In this document: piece after piece, positions 1 to 6,747 of the stretch
Position numbering within the stretch: the first letter of the stretch is position 1
How the letters are laid out: each line of letters opens with the position of its first letter
DNA from: Corynebacterium dentalis
Lineage (GTDB): Bacteria; Actinomycetota; Actinomycetes; Mycobacteriales; Mycobacteriaceae
DNA length: 32,075 nt
NCBI RefSeq assembly: GCF_900232865.1
Contig: NZ_OCTS01000010.1
Coordinates: 1 to 32,075, forward strand
Reading direction: 5' to 3'
Program-made: the position numbers and the translations under genes
Notes under the pieces: generated by a model
Database searches by the model: none
The model's input: the letters and a program-made list of their open reading frames with translations, nothing else
Told to the model about the DNA's origin: nothing

Positions 1-189
1 GGAGCGATGTGGTGGACGTGGAGATCGCAACCTTCGAGTGGGTTACCTGGTGGAACGATTCTAGGCTCCATCAGTCCCTGGGGTACCGCACGCCAGCTGA
101 GGTTGAATCAGAGTTTTGGAGCCACAATCCTGCCCAAGGAATAATGGAAATCAAGGCACATGCCTAGGAACAAAACCTAGGGCACTTCA
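1..189 (+). mobile_element. IS3-family element, 3' end (left copy)
   Basis: The first 189 bp are the right end of an insertion sequence: the tail of a transposase gene followed by an AT-rich end that finishes ...GCACTTCA at 189. The same 189 bp occur inverted at 31887-32075, and both copies stop at the same internal base, so the window is bounded by one IS present at least twice. I see one difference between the copies, at 129 (T here, C in the other copy read in the same sense), and it is silent in the transposase. The 5' part of the element is outside the window. Confidence 0.85.
3..167 (+). CDS. IS3-family transposase OrfB, C-terminal fragment
   Basis: This 54-codon tail of a DDE transposase is open from the window edge to a TAG at 165-167. 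It contains the typical IS3/IS150 ending 'WWNDSRLHQSLGYRTPAEVE', the rve-domain tail in which the tryptophans and the H-Q-S-LGYRTP motif are family hallmarks. The catalytic core is outside the window. It would act on the terminal inverted repeats of its own element. Confidence 0.85.
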   Translation, partial: SDVVDVEIATFEWVTWWNDSRLHQSLGYRTPAEVESEFWSHNPAQGIMEIKAHA

Positions 190-209
190 ACCCCTACCCC
201 ACTCTCCCC

Positions 210-371
210 GTGCCCGTATCCGAACGACGCGAACGACAACTCAACAAGCAAGCAACTTTGGAGAGGCACCCTGGCACCGCTGAGCATTACCTGACGAGCT
301 CAGAGCTCGAACAACGCGAACATCTCATCTCTCTCAGTTGTCTGCTGCCTGACAGTGACAGTGAAGGCTAA
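210..371 (+). pseudogene. Possible truncated reading frame next to the IS
   Basis: A 53-codon frame from GTG 210 to TAA 369-371 encodes a charged peptide containing 'ERRERQLNKQATLERH' and 'SSELEQREHLISL'. There is no ribosome site before the GTG, and the frame stays open upstream into the IS end at 189. It could therefore be the C-terminal remnant of a gene broken by IS insertion. I do not recognise the family. The rest of 190-500 holds only the palindrome cluster at 396-453. Confidence 0.25.
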
Positions 372-395
372 AGGAACGGAACCATACTTACTGCG

Positions 396-453
396 ATACC
401 GTCGACGGTATTACGGTATTTCTTCTTTTACTGCGTGCGGTATTCTGGTATCT
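396..453. promoter_or_regulatory. CGGTAT palindrome cluster 1 (par-type site)
   Basis: A perfect 16-bp palindrome, ATACCGTCGACGGTAT (396-411), is followed by CGGTATT (414-420), CGGTATT (438-444) and TGGTATC (446-452). The same unit recurs around parAB and at the head of every B module. It is probably a binding site for the ribbon-helix-helix partition protein encoded at 1413-1640, either as part of the centromere or as an operator. That assignment is inference; the repeats are seen directly. Confidence 0.6.
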
Positions 454-500
454 AGTCTGCCGATCAGTGCAGTCCAGAACTGCTAACGGAAGGCTTAAGC

Positions 501-1202
501 TCAGAGGCAACAGTCACCCTCGTCGATCGCATCGTGACGCCCCTGAAGAGGAGTTTCGAGGCAATGTCCTTGTTTGATGACTTCACCGGCATCCTTATGG
601 ATTAGTGAGGCCGCATTAATAATGTCTTCCATTATGCTCCTCAAATTTCGGTGGAATATCGGCTCGTGGTGGACAACCCGATTCCTGAAAGACCGTATTC
701 GGTTGAATTCGTGATGAACCTGACGTCTCTTCCAGCCGCTTCGCATATGAGGGAACGCGTTGACCAGGGCTGGTTCCCAGAGTGTCTTTTCATAGTTGTG
801 GTTAGAAGACCGGGGATCTCCAACGTCTAAGAGACGAACCCAGTCTCCGAGGCTAGATGAACCGACCACAGCATCGGGGGTAAGTATTTGGTTATTCCTA
901 TTCAAGATAGGCGTTAAGCGACCGATGGTCTTATCAAAATTCGCCCGATCATCATCAAGTAGCGGGAGGATAGCATCGTTAAGAATCCAATCTGGCCCAT
1001 ACTTAGATGACAGCGCCTCGTGCATCGCGTTACGCAAAGTCACTTCAAGAATGGCCAGCGGCCCCAGGAAAGCCTTCGCCAGTTCGTGGTTCCAAAAATA
1101 TAGCCGGAACGCCTCAGTATCGGATTTCCCACCCGAGAGGTATCGCCTCAAACGAGGTGTAGAGACGAACTCTTCGATCGGGAACTTTGCAGGATCAAAC
1201 AT
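501..1202 (-). CDS. Abi-like HEPN-domain protein (candidate abortive-infection RNase)
   Basis: A 233-residue protein resembling the Abi_2/AbiD/F-like group. The N-terminal part is helical. The C-terminal half carries R173-N-R-V-V-H178, which fits the RX4-6H signature of HEPN ribonucleases, and it sits in the usual 'FNRIRSFRNRVVHHEPIF' context. A second RN-x-x-H-like stretch ('LRNAMHEAL', about 57-64) matches the conserved N-terminal Abi motif. Such proteins typically cut RNA after phage sensing and stop growth of the infected cell. The gene stands alone on the minus strand, with GAGG just before the ATG. No antitoxin partner is visible beside it, unless the CGGTAT cluster in front of its stop marks regulation by the par protein. 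Confidence 0.75.
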   Translation of the reverse strand: MFDPAKFPIEEFVSTPRLRRYLSGGKSDTEAFRLYFWNHELAKAFLGPLAILEVTLRNAMHEALSSKYGPDWILNDAILPLLDDDRANFDKTIGRLTPILNRNNQILTPDAVVGSSSLGDWVRLLDVGDPRSSNHNYEKTLWEPALVNAFPHMRSGWKRRQVHHEFNRIRSFRNRVVHHEPIFHRNLRSIMEDIINAASLIHKDAGEVIKQGHCLETPLQGRHDAIDEGDCCL

Positions 1203-1239
1203 TGCCTCAGAATAGCAAGCGCCCCGGAGGACCTAGACA

Positions 1240-1255
1240 CATCTCCTAAGAGATG
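1240..1255. other. Short perfect hairpin between abi and parB
   Basis: CATCTC-CTAA-GAGATG forms a perfect 6-bp stem upstream of the Abi gene and downstream of parB. It has no T-run, so an intrinsic terminator is doubtful. It may stop or stabilise the parAB transcript. Confidence 0.3.
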
Positions 1256-1374
1256 CCGGTAGCTCCGAGGCTTACGAGATGCAACAGTACCCATTTACGG
1301 ACTTAGTTGCAACCTTCCCTCACCTTCAGCTGTCGCAACGGCCACAGAATGCCAAAATACCTCCATATCTATGT

Positions 1375-1418
1375 CGGTATGACGGTATTTCTGGTTTTAC
1401 CTCTCTCGGTATTTACCG
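1375..1418. promoter_or_regulatory. CGGTAT palindrome cluster 2
   Basis: CGGTAT at 1375-1380 and 1383-1388 is followed by the palindrome CGGTA-TT-TACCG (1407-1418). The palindrome overlaps the stop codon of the small partition gene (1413-1415). Together with clusters 1 and 3 it brackets the par operon on both sides, as expected for a centromere or autoregulatory sites. Confidence 0.55.
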
Positions 1419-1640
1419 CCTTTTGTCTAGAAGGTCGGCAATCGCCTCATCAACCAGCTTATTGACAGCCAGATCGTTGGTTACAGCATAGACCTTCAGC
1501 TGCTTGTAGAGATCCGCATTCAACGTCAGCGACGTCTTCGTCGTTGGTGACGCAGGCTCCGCAGTACGGAATGTCTCCTGAACAGACTTCGTCGGAGCGC
1601 TCTTACGCGGCCCTAGCTTGGACTTGTTTGAGTCGGTCAT
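1413..1640 (-). CDS. Small ribbon-helix-helix partition protein (ParB/ParG-type)
   Basis: A 75-residue protein with a basic, flexible N-terminus (about 1-35, rich in K, S, T and P). A compact C-terminal ribbon-helix-helix follows: the beta strand 'TKTSLTLNADLYKQLKVYA', then 'NDLAVNKLVDEAIADLLDKRR'. This layout matches ParG and Omega-type centromere-binding proteins that partner short ParA ATPases: the N-tail stimulates the ATPase and the dimeric fold binds short repeats. It starts 3 bp after parA's stop, so the two are co-transcribed. Its likely DNA target is the CGGTAT palindrome found at 396-453, 1375-1418, 2256-2318 and at each B module. Confidence 0.75.
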   Translation of the reverse strand: MTDSNKSKLGPRKSAPTKSVQETFRTAEPASPTTKTSLTLNADLYKQLKVYAVTNDLAVNKLVDEAIADLLDKRR

Positions 1641-1643
1641 CGT

Positions 1644-2222
1644 TTATTCCATTCTTTCCGTGATCTCGGAGAACAATTCGTCGTATCCATACAAACGCTC
1701 AGGGCAACGGCCCTGAGACTTTCGGATCTCCTGCTGCTTGGTGATGACAGTGGAGAATCGATCGGCGTCGTCGTTGTCGTCAAAGACTGCCAAGGTGTCA
1801 CGCAGGAGCACCGTATTCTTCTCGGCTGACGTGATCAGTACCGCAGCTGGTCGGTGCGACGCAGCCGCTACCGTCTGCCATGCTCGCTGCAGATCCAGCG
1901 ATGATGGGGCCGCGGGGATGATTACTAGATCGGCAGAGTCGATTGCCTTCTGAATTACCTGAGCATCACCAGGAGGTGTATCCACGATCGTGATCTCCGC
2001 GCGCCCGGCTTTGCCTACTGTGATGGCATTGACGGGAAGAACGTCAAAGGGCAACGGCTCGCCATCTTCAGCGGCCATCTCGGCCCATTCTGTGGCCGAG
2101 CCCTGGCTGTCTGCATCCCACAGTTCAACCGAGTGGCCCCGCTTGGCTGCGGCCAGTGAAAGAAACATTGCAGACACAGTTTTGCCGCACCCCCCCTTCG
2201 TGTTGGCAATCACGATCTTCAT
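1644..2222 (-). CDS. parA: ParA-family partition ATPase
   Basis: A 192-residue short ParA (type Ib) without an N-terminal HTH. It has a deviant Walker A 'KGGCGKT' (residues 9-15), 'DADSQGSATEW' after strand 2, and Walker A'/B 'VDTPPGD'. It should move or position plasmid copies by ATP-dependent nonspecific DNA binding, stimulated by the ribbon-helix-helix protein encoded 3 bp downstream. GGAGG lies nine bases before the ATG, and the upstream region carries CGGTA palindrome cluster 3, consistent with autoregulation by the partner because type Ib ParA lacks its own DNA-binding domain. Confidence 0.9.
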   Translation of the reverse strand: MKIVIANTKGGCGKTVSAMFLSLAAAKRGHSVELWDADSQGSATEWAEMAAEDGEPLPFDVLPVNAITVGKAGRAEITIVDTPPGDAQVIQKAIDSADLVIIPAAPSSLDLQRAWQTVAAASHRPAAVLITSAEKNTVLLRDTLAVFDDNDDADRFSTVITKQQEIRKSQGRCPERLYGYDELFSEITERME

Positions 2223-2255
2223 AACTTTTCCTCCAGTGAATTGGCGTATCCCTAC

Positions 2256-2318
2256 AGCGGTAATTCGGTACCTACCGCGTTACCTACATAACACCTTACC
2301 GCTTTACCGCTCGCGGTA
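2256..2318. promoter_or_regulatory. CGGTA/TACCG repeat cluster 3 upstream of parA
   Basis: This holds alternating direct and inverted units: GCGGTA, TCGGTACC, TACCGC, TTACC and a TACCGC-TC-GCGGTA palindrome (2305-2318), directly upstream of the parA ribosome site. It is probably the parAB operator and part of the centromere. Iterons for a replication protein are an alternative, but no initiator gene is seen nearby. Confidence 0.6.
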
Positions 2319-2359
2319 CAACCTTACTTAATGACGAGTTGATAGAGGAGGTTTTTGAG

Positions 2360-2515
2360 GTGGAGGCCGACAGATGGCAGGGGCTAAGCTCGTGCCATCT
2401 GTATAACCGCATTGCAGCCGCTATGAAGGAACTGCTGGAATGCGCGCGGCGCAGACGATCACCAGTGCCCCAGAAGATTGAGAAGGGCGGTGAGAAACGC
2501 GAGGATAGTTCCTGA
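2360..2515 (+). CDS. Possible small basic protein, 51 residues
   Basis: This GTG-started frame has a strong AGGAGG (2346-2351) eight bases upstream. It ends at TGA 2513-2515 and encodes a basic peptide with 'LYNRIAAAMKELLECARRRR', a likely amphipathic helix. It would be transcribed divergently from parA, through repeat cluster 3. The family is not recognised and the length makes the call tentative. A minus-strand frame at 2459-2683 overlaps its end (see rejected items). From 2516 to 2776 I see no other convincing gene. Confidence 0.35.
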   Translation: MEADRWQGLSSCHLYNRIAAAMKELLECARRRRSPVPQKIEKGGEKREDSS

Positions 2516-2776
2516 AGTTTCCACTAGGGCAAGCAGCCATGTAGAGCGACGCAAACGGCGTTGCTGAAGTGGCCCCTTCCTTACTGAGGTTGTTAAACGG
2601 GCTGGATAGTTGTCGTGGGGATGCACGTGTTGTGTCCTTGTCCTTGGCGAATATGACTGCACCGATGTGGCGCGTGAAGACACCGTGCCGACAAGAGCTT
2701 CGTTTGGTCGGACGTCTACTTCTCCTCAGTAGCTACCTTCCGAAATGTGGCGCACGGTATGTACCGTTTCTGGCAC

Positions 2777-3418
2777 CTAGCTCAATCGGGGGCTAATAGC
2801 TGATGACATCACAGCATGTTTGTCTAAATGTGCAGGGCTGACCGTGAACGGTATAGCTTGCTTGATTACACTGCGCCCGATGGAATGCCGCTGCCGACCG
2901 AATAGCTTCTTCAGAACTATTCCTGTCGTGCGTGCATCACCCAATGCACTGTGTGCGCCCTGGTTCATCACTCGTGTCCGTCGCGCAAGCGATTCAAGGC
3001 TGCATGACGTTCCCTTAGGGACAACTTGTCGCGCAAGCCTCATTGAGTCCACGAAAGGGAAGAAGACGTCCTCATCATCGAGACGGTCGGATTCGGCCAC
3101 GAGCATGTCGGCATCAAACGTGGCGTTATGAGCCAGCAATACCTTGCCGCGAAGCTGAGTCAGTAGCTCTGCGTAGACCTGCCCAAACGTCGGAGCATCG
3201 CGCACCATGGCATCAGAGATGCCGTGGATGGACGAGTTGGGGATAGGACGACCTGGATTAACGAGTGTGTGCCATCGGTTAACCTCGCTGAACCCCGAGT
3301 CCAGCGTGACGACCGCGATCTCGACAATCCGATCCTTCTTTGGACTCAGACCTGTGGTCTCTGTATCGATCAGGGCGAACTGGAGACGATTAAACATCGA
3401 CAAAAACTGCATTGACAT
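2777..3418 (-). CDS. DEDDh 3'-5' exonuclease (DnaQ/PolC-epsilon-like)
   Basis: This nuclease of about 213 residues has all three Exo motifs: 'DTETTG' (ExoI) near residue 18, 'HNATFDADML' (ExoII) mid-protein and 'HSALGDARTT' (ExoIII, with the general-base His and the last Asp). It is stand-alone, without a polymerase or UvrC module, so it probably trims DNA or RNA 3' ends. I chose ATG 3418 because AAAGGA (3425-3430) lies six bases upstream. Starts at 3424 and 3463 are in frame but the first overlaps the ribosome site spacing. Its plasmid role is unknown; processing during transfer or repair is possible. Confidence 0.8.
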   Translation of the reverse strand: MSMQFLSMFNRLQFALIDTETTGLSPKKDRIVEIAVVTLDSGFSEVNRWHTLVNPGRPIPNSSIHGISDAMVRDAPTFGQVYAELLTQLRGKVLLAHNATFDADMLVAESDRLDDEDVFFPFVDSMRLARQVVPKGTSCSLESLARRTRVMNQGAHSALGDARTTGIVLKKLFGRQRHSIGRSVIKQAIPFTVSPAHLDKHAVMSSAISPRLS

Positions 3419-3459
3419 GCACATCCTTTGAGTGGGAACGATCCGCGATTTTTTTTGGG

Positions 3460-3588
3460 GCATATAGTAAGGGGGAGGCGCTGACTCTCCAGCCTGAAGA
3501 ATCTAATGGGGCTGTCGAACTCACCGAAGAGCAGATTGCTCAACTCCAGCAGACACAAGAGCTGCTTCGCAAAATGTGGGCACGCTAG
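3460..3588 (+). pseudogene. Coding-like remnant without a start
   Basis: The frame reads as a polar amphipathic helix ('ELTEEQIAQLQQTQELLRKMW') and ends at TAG 3586-3588, 20 bases before the next gene. No ATG or GTG with a ribosome site starts it, so it may be the tail of a deleted gene. A TATAGT box lies at 3463-3468 and could serve the following gene. Confidence 0.25.
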
Positions 3589-3608
3589 ACGAAAACGAGG
3601 ACTAACCA

Positions 3609-3875
3609 ATGAAGACCACAGATATTGCTGCACAACTTGATCAGATTCTCGATACCGGACTAGAAGACGCCACGTGGCGCATCCATATGTCCGCACAGAT
3701 CCAGGGCTACGGCCCGCGAGCTACCAACGTCGATGACCTTGACGCCCACGAGATCTACGAACGTGCCGTAGCTCAAGCAGCTGTTGAAACTGCTTTAATC
3801 CGTCACGGTGAGTATGAAGATGCCAACGGTCATGTGGTCATCCGAGAAATCAACGGCCTCAACCTGCACTTCTAG
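3609..3875 (+). CDS. Small acidic protein of unknown function (88 aa)
   Basis: The family is not recognised. The protein is acidic and helical, with 'DLDAHEIYERAVAQAAVETALIRHGEYEDANG' in its middle and a short hydrophobic C-terminus. It starts at an ATG after 'GAGGACTAACCA'. It is the first of a same-strand run of small genes that continues through the folded repeat array. It has no B module in front; B1 begins eight bases after its stop. Acidic small proteins in plasmid leading regions are often DNA mimics or other anti-defence factors, but nothing in the sequence proves this here. Confidence 0.6.
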   Translation: MKTTDIAAQLDQILDTGLEDATWRIHMSAQIQGYGPRATNVDDLDAHEIYERAVAQAAVETALIRHGEYEDANGHVVIREINGLNLHF

Positions 3876-3882
3876 CATCTGA

Positions 3883-4370
3883 CCGGTATCGCGGTATGTA
3901 CCGCGATACCGGGATACCGCCAGCGGTATCTAGGGTGAGTGCTTCGCACTCGCTGTGTTGTGCGCCCGCAGCCCGACCTGTCGGCCGGGCTCTGGAAGCG
4001 GGCTCGAGAAGGAATCATCCCGCGGCGTTCCGCCGCGTGCTGATGCTGTTGCACACCCCACCAGTGGGGTGTTTTTTTCTCGTTTTTCGACCCGAGAAGC
4101 CTTCGGCAATTGTACGTGCGCTCCGCTGCGCGCAAGTCCTGCTCACCTGCGGTTCGCCGGATTCATCCCGAAAACTTTGTCCCACGCGCCCCACCTGTGG
4201 TGGGGCTTATTTCGTGGGAAAACTTGTTCTCCTTTCTCCGGTTCCAGGACGTTGCACTGCGCGTCGCGCACTAATCGGCACTTCGTGCCTTCTCGGGCGA
4301 AAAACGAGGAGGTAAGGCAGGTGGCAGACGGGTCACCGATTCACTATCAGTCCAAGGAGGACACCACACC
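3883..4370 (+). repeat. Structured module B, copy 1
   Basis: This module of about 488 bp lies between two genes and consists almost entirely of nested hairpins. In order: a 14-bp perfect palindrome (3883-3896/3899-3912), GATACCGC-CA-GCGGTATC (3913-3930), GAGTGC-TTC-GCACTC (3937-3951), a GC stem from 3970, CGCGGCG-TTC-CGCCGCG (4021-4037), a terminator-like hairpin (4053-4078), and then a long-range stem pairing 4079-4099 with 4289-4308 (20 bp, one bulged A). The long stem encloses 189 nt that contain further hairpins, including GCCCCACC-TGT-GGTGGGGC. The 11-mer CACCGATTCAC (4334-4344) and AAGGAGG come last. Near-identical to B2. Candidate ssDNA-activated promoter or structured leader for the DUF2786 gene. 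Confidence 0.9.
4053..4078 (+). terminator. Terminator-like hairpin in module B1
   Basis: ACACCCCAC-CA-GTGGGGTGT is followed by six T. It probably ends transcripts entering from the gene at 3609, which places the promoter for the next unit between here and the ribosome site. An attenuator role is the alternative. Confidence 0.8.
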
Positions 4371-5087
4371 ATGTCACATTCAGAGGGCATTGAAAGAAAG
4401 ATCAAAGCGCTACTCGAGATGGCGCGCAGCCGTGAAGGCCAACCAGATGCAGAGGCTTTCCGCAGCCGAGCACTGGAAATGATGGCCAAGTACGGAATCA
4501 ACGAACACGACCTGGCTCAAGACACGGCCGACGAAATGATTCATGAAGAGCTCACCCTCAGCGGTGCCTACACTGATTGCCAGAGCGGGTTGCTTTGGCG
4601 CATTGCCAAAGCATTGCATTGCGAGCCGGTGCTATGGGCAACGCGAAACTCCAACAAGATCACCAGGGTGGAAATTTTCGGACGGAGCAAGCACGTCAAG
4701 CGCGTTCTGATGATGTTCAGCTACCTCAACCCTCACATGCTCACCCAAGCAAAGCGCGCCAACCTGGATGACTTCATCGGGGTATCCACCGTCGTCCAAC
4801 GCCGTTCATGGATGGCAGGGTTCGCGCAGACGATCGCTCGACGGCTTGTGGAGATCGAAGACGGACAGAGCCACCAATTCGATACCGATAGTGACAAGGG
4901 CGAGCTTGTTCTGCTCAGCGACGCAGAGGCAGCACGTCAGGCGAAGAAAGACATGCACGGACGCCTATACAGCAGAAAGAGCAATAACCGCCTAGACCCC
5001 CAAGGCTTTTCCCACGGTTCTAATGCAGGTCGCAACGTTGATCTTGGTCAACAGCGCATGAACAACCGTAAGGCACTCAGCCGCTAA
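4371..5087 (+). CDS. DUF2786 domain protein
   Basis: A 238-residue protein. Residues 5-50 fit DUF2786 ('KIKALLEMARS...EAEAFRSRALEMMAKYGI' pattern), a helical domain common in phage and plasmid proteins of unknown biochemistry. The middle ('GLLWRIAKALHCEPVLW...VEIFGRSKHVKRVLMMFSYL', then 'RRSWMAGFAQTIARRL') matches the conserved second part of the family, which suggests nucleic-acid interaction. The C-terminal 60 residues are polar and glycine/asparagine-rich. Start: ATG with AAGGAGG nine bases upstream, directly after module B1. It is probably in one unit with the gene at 5216, joined by module C1. Its position beside ArdC in the array suggests an anti-defence role, by inference only. Confidence 0.75.
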   Translation: MSHSEGIERKIKALLEMARSREGQPDAEAFRSRALEMMAKYGINEHDLAQDTADEMIHEELTLSGAYTDCQSGLLWRIAKALHCEPVLWATRNSNKITRVEIFGRSKHVKRVLMMFSYLNPHMLTQAKRANLDDFIGVSTVVQRRSWMAGFAQTIARRLVEIEDGQSHQFDTDSDKGELVLLSDAEAARQAKKDMHGRLYSRKSNNRLDPQGFSHGSNAGRNVDLGQQRMNNRKALSR

Positions 5088-5095
5088 GGATGTTC

Positions 5096-5127
5096 GGGAG
5101 GGGCGCGCATTCCCCAATCACGCGCAC
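5096..5127 (+). repeat. Module C, copy 1
   Basis: A 32-bp sequence beginning GGGAGGGGCGCGCATTCCCC, identical to 6681-6712. It contains GGGG/CCCC and GCGCG/CGCGC inverted pairs. Both copies lie in the gap between the two genes of a B-headed unit, which suggests an RNA element controlling the second gene or an mRNA processing site. Confidence 0.75.
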
Positions 5128-5156
5128 CAACACCACCCGCTCCACCATAAGGGAAA

Positions 5157-5186
5157 GACCCCAACCGCCCGAGGGCACTTGGGGTC
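5157..5186 (+). promoter_or_regulatory. Perfect hairpin before gene 5216
   Basis: GACCCCAA pairs with TTGGGGTC (5157-5164/5179-5186) and encloses GCCC-GA-GGGC. No T-run follows, so it is a structured spacer rather than a terminator. It ends one base before the shared 11-mer CACCGATTCAC (5188-5198). Confidence 0.6.
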
Positions 5187-5215
5187 TCACCGATTCACTA
5201 AGGACACAATAACAC

Positions 5216-5461
5216 ATGGCAATCAGCAATGACAACACACCCATGACAGCCGCCGATTTTCTCAAAATGCTCGACCGATCCGAAGACTCCCGCGACATCG
5301 CACTCATCGAACTAGGTATCAGTGCCAGCCAGCTCGCAGCCGAAGGAAAGTTAACCCCTACTGCACTCCTGCACTATCATCTCGATGCCGACGAACGGGA
5401 AGGACTGCCCACAGATCGCAGCGCGCTTGACCAGATTCTTATCCACATCCGTCAGCGATAG
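5216..5461 (+). CDS. Small acidic protein of unknown function (81 aa)
   Basis: The family is not recognised. It is a helical, acidic protein ('TAADFLKMLDRSEDSRDIALIELGISASQLAAEGKL') whose mid-section could form an HTH-like pair of helices. The ATG follows CACCGATTCAC and AAGGACAC. It is the second gene of the B1 unit and is followed at once by module A1. Confidence 0.6.
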   Translation: MAISNDNTPMTAADFLKMLDRSEDSRDIALIELGISASQLAAEGKLTPTALLHYHLDADEREGLPTDRSALDQILIHIRQR

Positions 5462-5489
5462 TTCCGTCCGCCAGACCCCGGCCGCGGCG

Positions 5490-5653
5490 GGTTGGTGTGT
5501 CTGGCTTGGCCTGGGGCCAGCCACACCAACCGGGGGAATGGAAGGCTGGTGGGGTGTGTGTTCTGCGGCGCCCCAGTGCTTGGAATAGCACTGGGCTTGC
5601 AGCCCCCAACCCCACCAGCCTGCTCGAGAGCTGTTCGGCGAGATCCCTCGCCG
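5490..5653 (+). repeat. Structured module A, copy 1
   Basis: It contains three strong folds in a row. The first is a hairpin pairing GGTTGGTGTG with CACACCAACC plus CTGGC with GCCAG (5490-5531). The second is a 13-bp perfect stem AGGCTGGTGGGGT/ACCCCACCAGCCT (5543-5555/5609-5621) that encloses CAGTGCT-N6-AGCACTG (5574-5593). The third is CGGCGAG-ATCC-CTCGCCG (5636-5653). It begins just after the stop of the preceding gene and runs straight into module B2. The same module is at 7302-7468 and 8877-9041. Confidence 0.9.
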
Positions 5654-5659
5654 GTGAAA

Positions 5660-6146
5660 CGGTATCGCGGTATTCACCGCGCTACCGGGATACCGCCAGC
5701 GGTATCTAGGGTGAGTGCTTCGCACTCGCTGTGTTGTGCGCCCGCAGCCCGACCTGTCGGCCGGGCTCTGGAAGCGGGCTCGAGAAGGAATCATCCCGCG
5801 GCGTTCCGCCGCGTGCTGATGCTGTTGCACACCCCACCAGTGGGGTGTTTTTTTCTCGTTTTTCGACCCGAGAAGCCTTCGGCAATTGTACGTGCGCTCC
5901 GCTGCGCGCAAGTCCTGCTCACCTGCGGTTCGCCGGATTCATCCCGAAAACTTTGTCCCACGCGCCCCACCTGTGGTGGGGCTTATTTCGTGGGAAAACT
6001 TGTTCTCCTTTCTCCGGTTCCAGGACGTTGCACTGCGCGTCGCGCACTAATCGGCACTTCGTGCCTTCTCGGGCGAAAAACGAGGAGGTAAGGCAGGTGG
6101 CAGACGGGTCACCGATTCACTATCAGTCCAAGGAGGACACCACACC
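5660..6146 (+). repeat. Structured module B, copy 2
   Basis: Collinear with B1 at a constant offset of 1,776 bp, and essentially identical from the GATACCGC palindrome to the ATG. The only clear differences are in the first palindrome, where the stem has a T/C mismatch and the loop is ATTC. The long-range stem pairs 5855-5875 with 6065-6084 around 189 nt. The 11-mer is at 6110-6120. It heads the unit 6147-7266. Confidence 0.9.
5829..5854 (+). terminator. Terminator-like hairpin in module B2
   Basis: Same sequence as in B1: ACACCCCAC-CA-GTGGGGTGT plus a T-run. Confidence 0.8.
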
Positions 6147-6671
6147 ATGAGTGTTTTTGACAACGAGTCTTTTCCGCAGGAGATCGTGGCAGGCATTGCT
6201 GCGCTTTTGAAGAAAAACCCACAGGACTACTTCGCGCTAGTGGGGCTCAACGACCTCATCGACTCCGCGATTCAGATTCCAGTTCTCGCTGGATTCTCGT
6301 GGGTTGAACAAGCCGAGGAGAACCTCAACACCGCAGGAGAAAACCTGCTGGGAATCCTCAACGAGATTGCCCACACCTCGACCAAGAAGCTCGCAGTGGT
6401 CACCATCTCTGACAACAACGAGCTGCAACCCATCGCAGAGCTGGCAGAGTTCATCGCCGGTCTCATGGGAATGGAAATCATCGCAAACCTGCGCGTTCCC
6501 ACGATCGAAGCAGGCGCACCCATCACCGGTTCTGTTCATGGCCACGCCGTGTCCATGACGCAAATCGACCCTACCGAGTCCCAGGCACACCAAAAGTCCG
6601 ACCCGTGGGCACCACCGGCAGACAGTGAGGAGTTTGAAAACATGCTGCGCGACTTCTTCAACGAGGGATAA
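6147..6671 (+). CDS. Acidic protein of unknown function (174 aa)
   Basis: The family is not recognised. It is strongly acidic, with few basic residues. Residues 1-55 are helical ('FPQEIVAGIAALLKKNPQDYFALVGLNDLIDSA'). The middle alternates ('KKLAVVTISDNNELQPIAELAEFIAGLMG'), suggesting an alpha/beta core. The C-terminus is a disordered acidic tail ending 'EEFENMLRDFFNEG'. The ATG lies nine bases after AAGGAGG of module B2. Acidic charge plus leading-region context would fit a DNA-mimic antirestriction factor, but no known motif supports it. Confidence 0.65.
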   Translation: MSVFDNESFPQEIVAGIAALLKKNPQDYFALVGLNDLIDSAIQIPVLAGFSWVEQAEENLNTAGENLLGILNEIAHTSTKKLAVVTISDNNELQPIAELAEFIAGLMGMEIIANLRVPTIEAGAPITGSVHGHAVSMTQIDPTESQAHQKSDPWAPPADSEEFENMLRDFFNEG

Positions 6672-6680
6672 CCCAAGCAG

Positions 6681-6712
6681 GGGAGGGGCGCGCATTCCCC
6701 AATCACGCGCAC
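6681..6712 (+). repeat. Module C, copy 2
   Basis: Identical 32 bp to copy 1, placed between the two genes of the B2 unit. It is followed nine bases later by CACCGATTCAC (6721-6731). Confidence 0.75.
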
Positions 6713-6747
6713 CGACAAGCCACCGATTCACTCAAAGGATTCACACA

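Noticed and set aside
2459..2683. Type I toxin gene on the minus strand
   Set aside because: It has a suggestive hydrophobic C-terminus but a long non-toxin-like N-terminus and no ribosome site; kept only as a low-interest finding.
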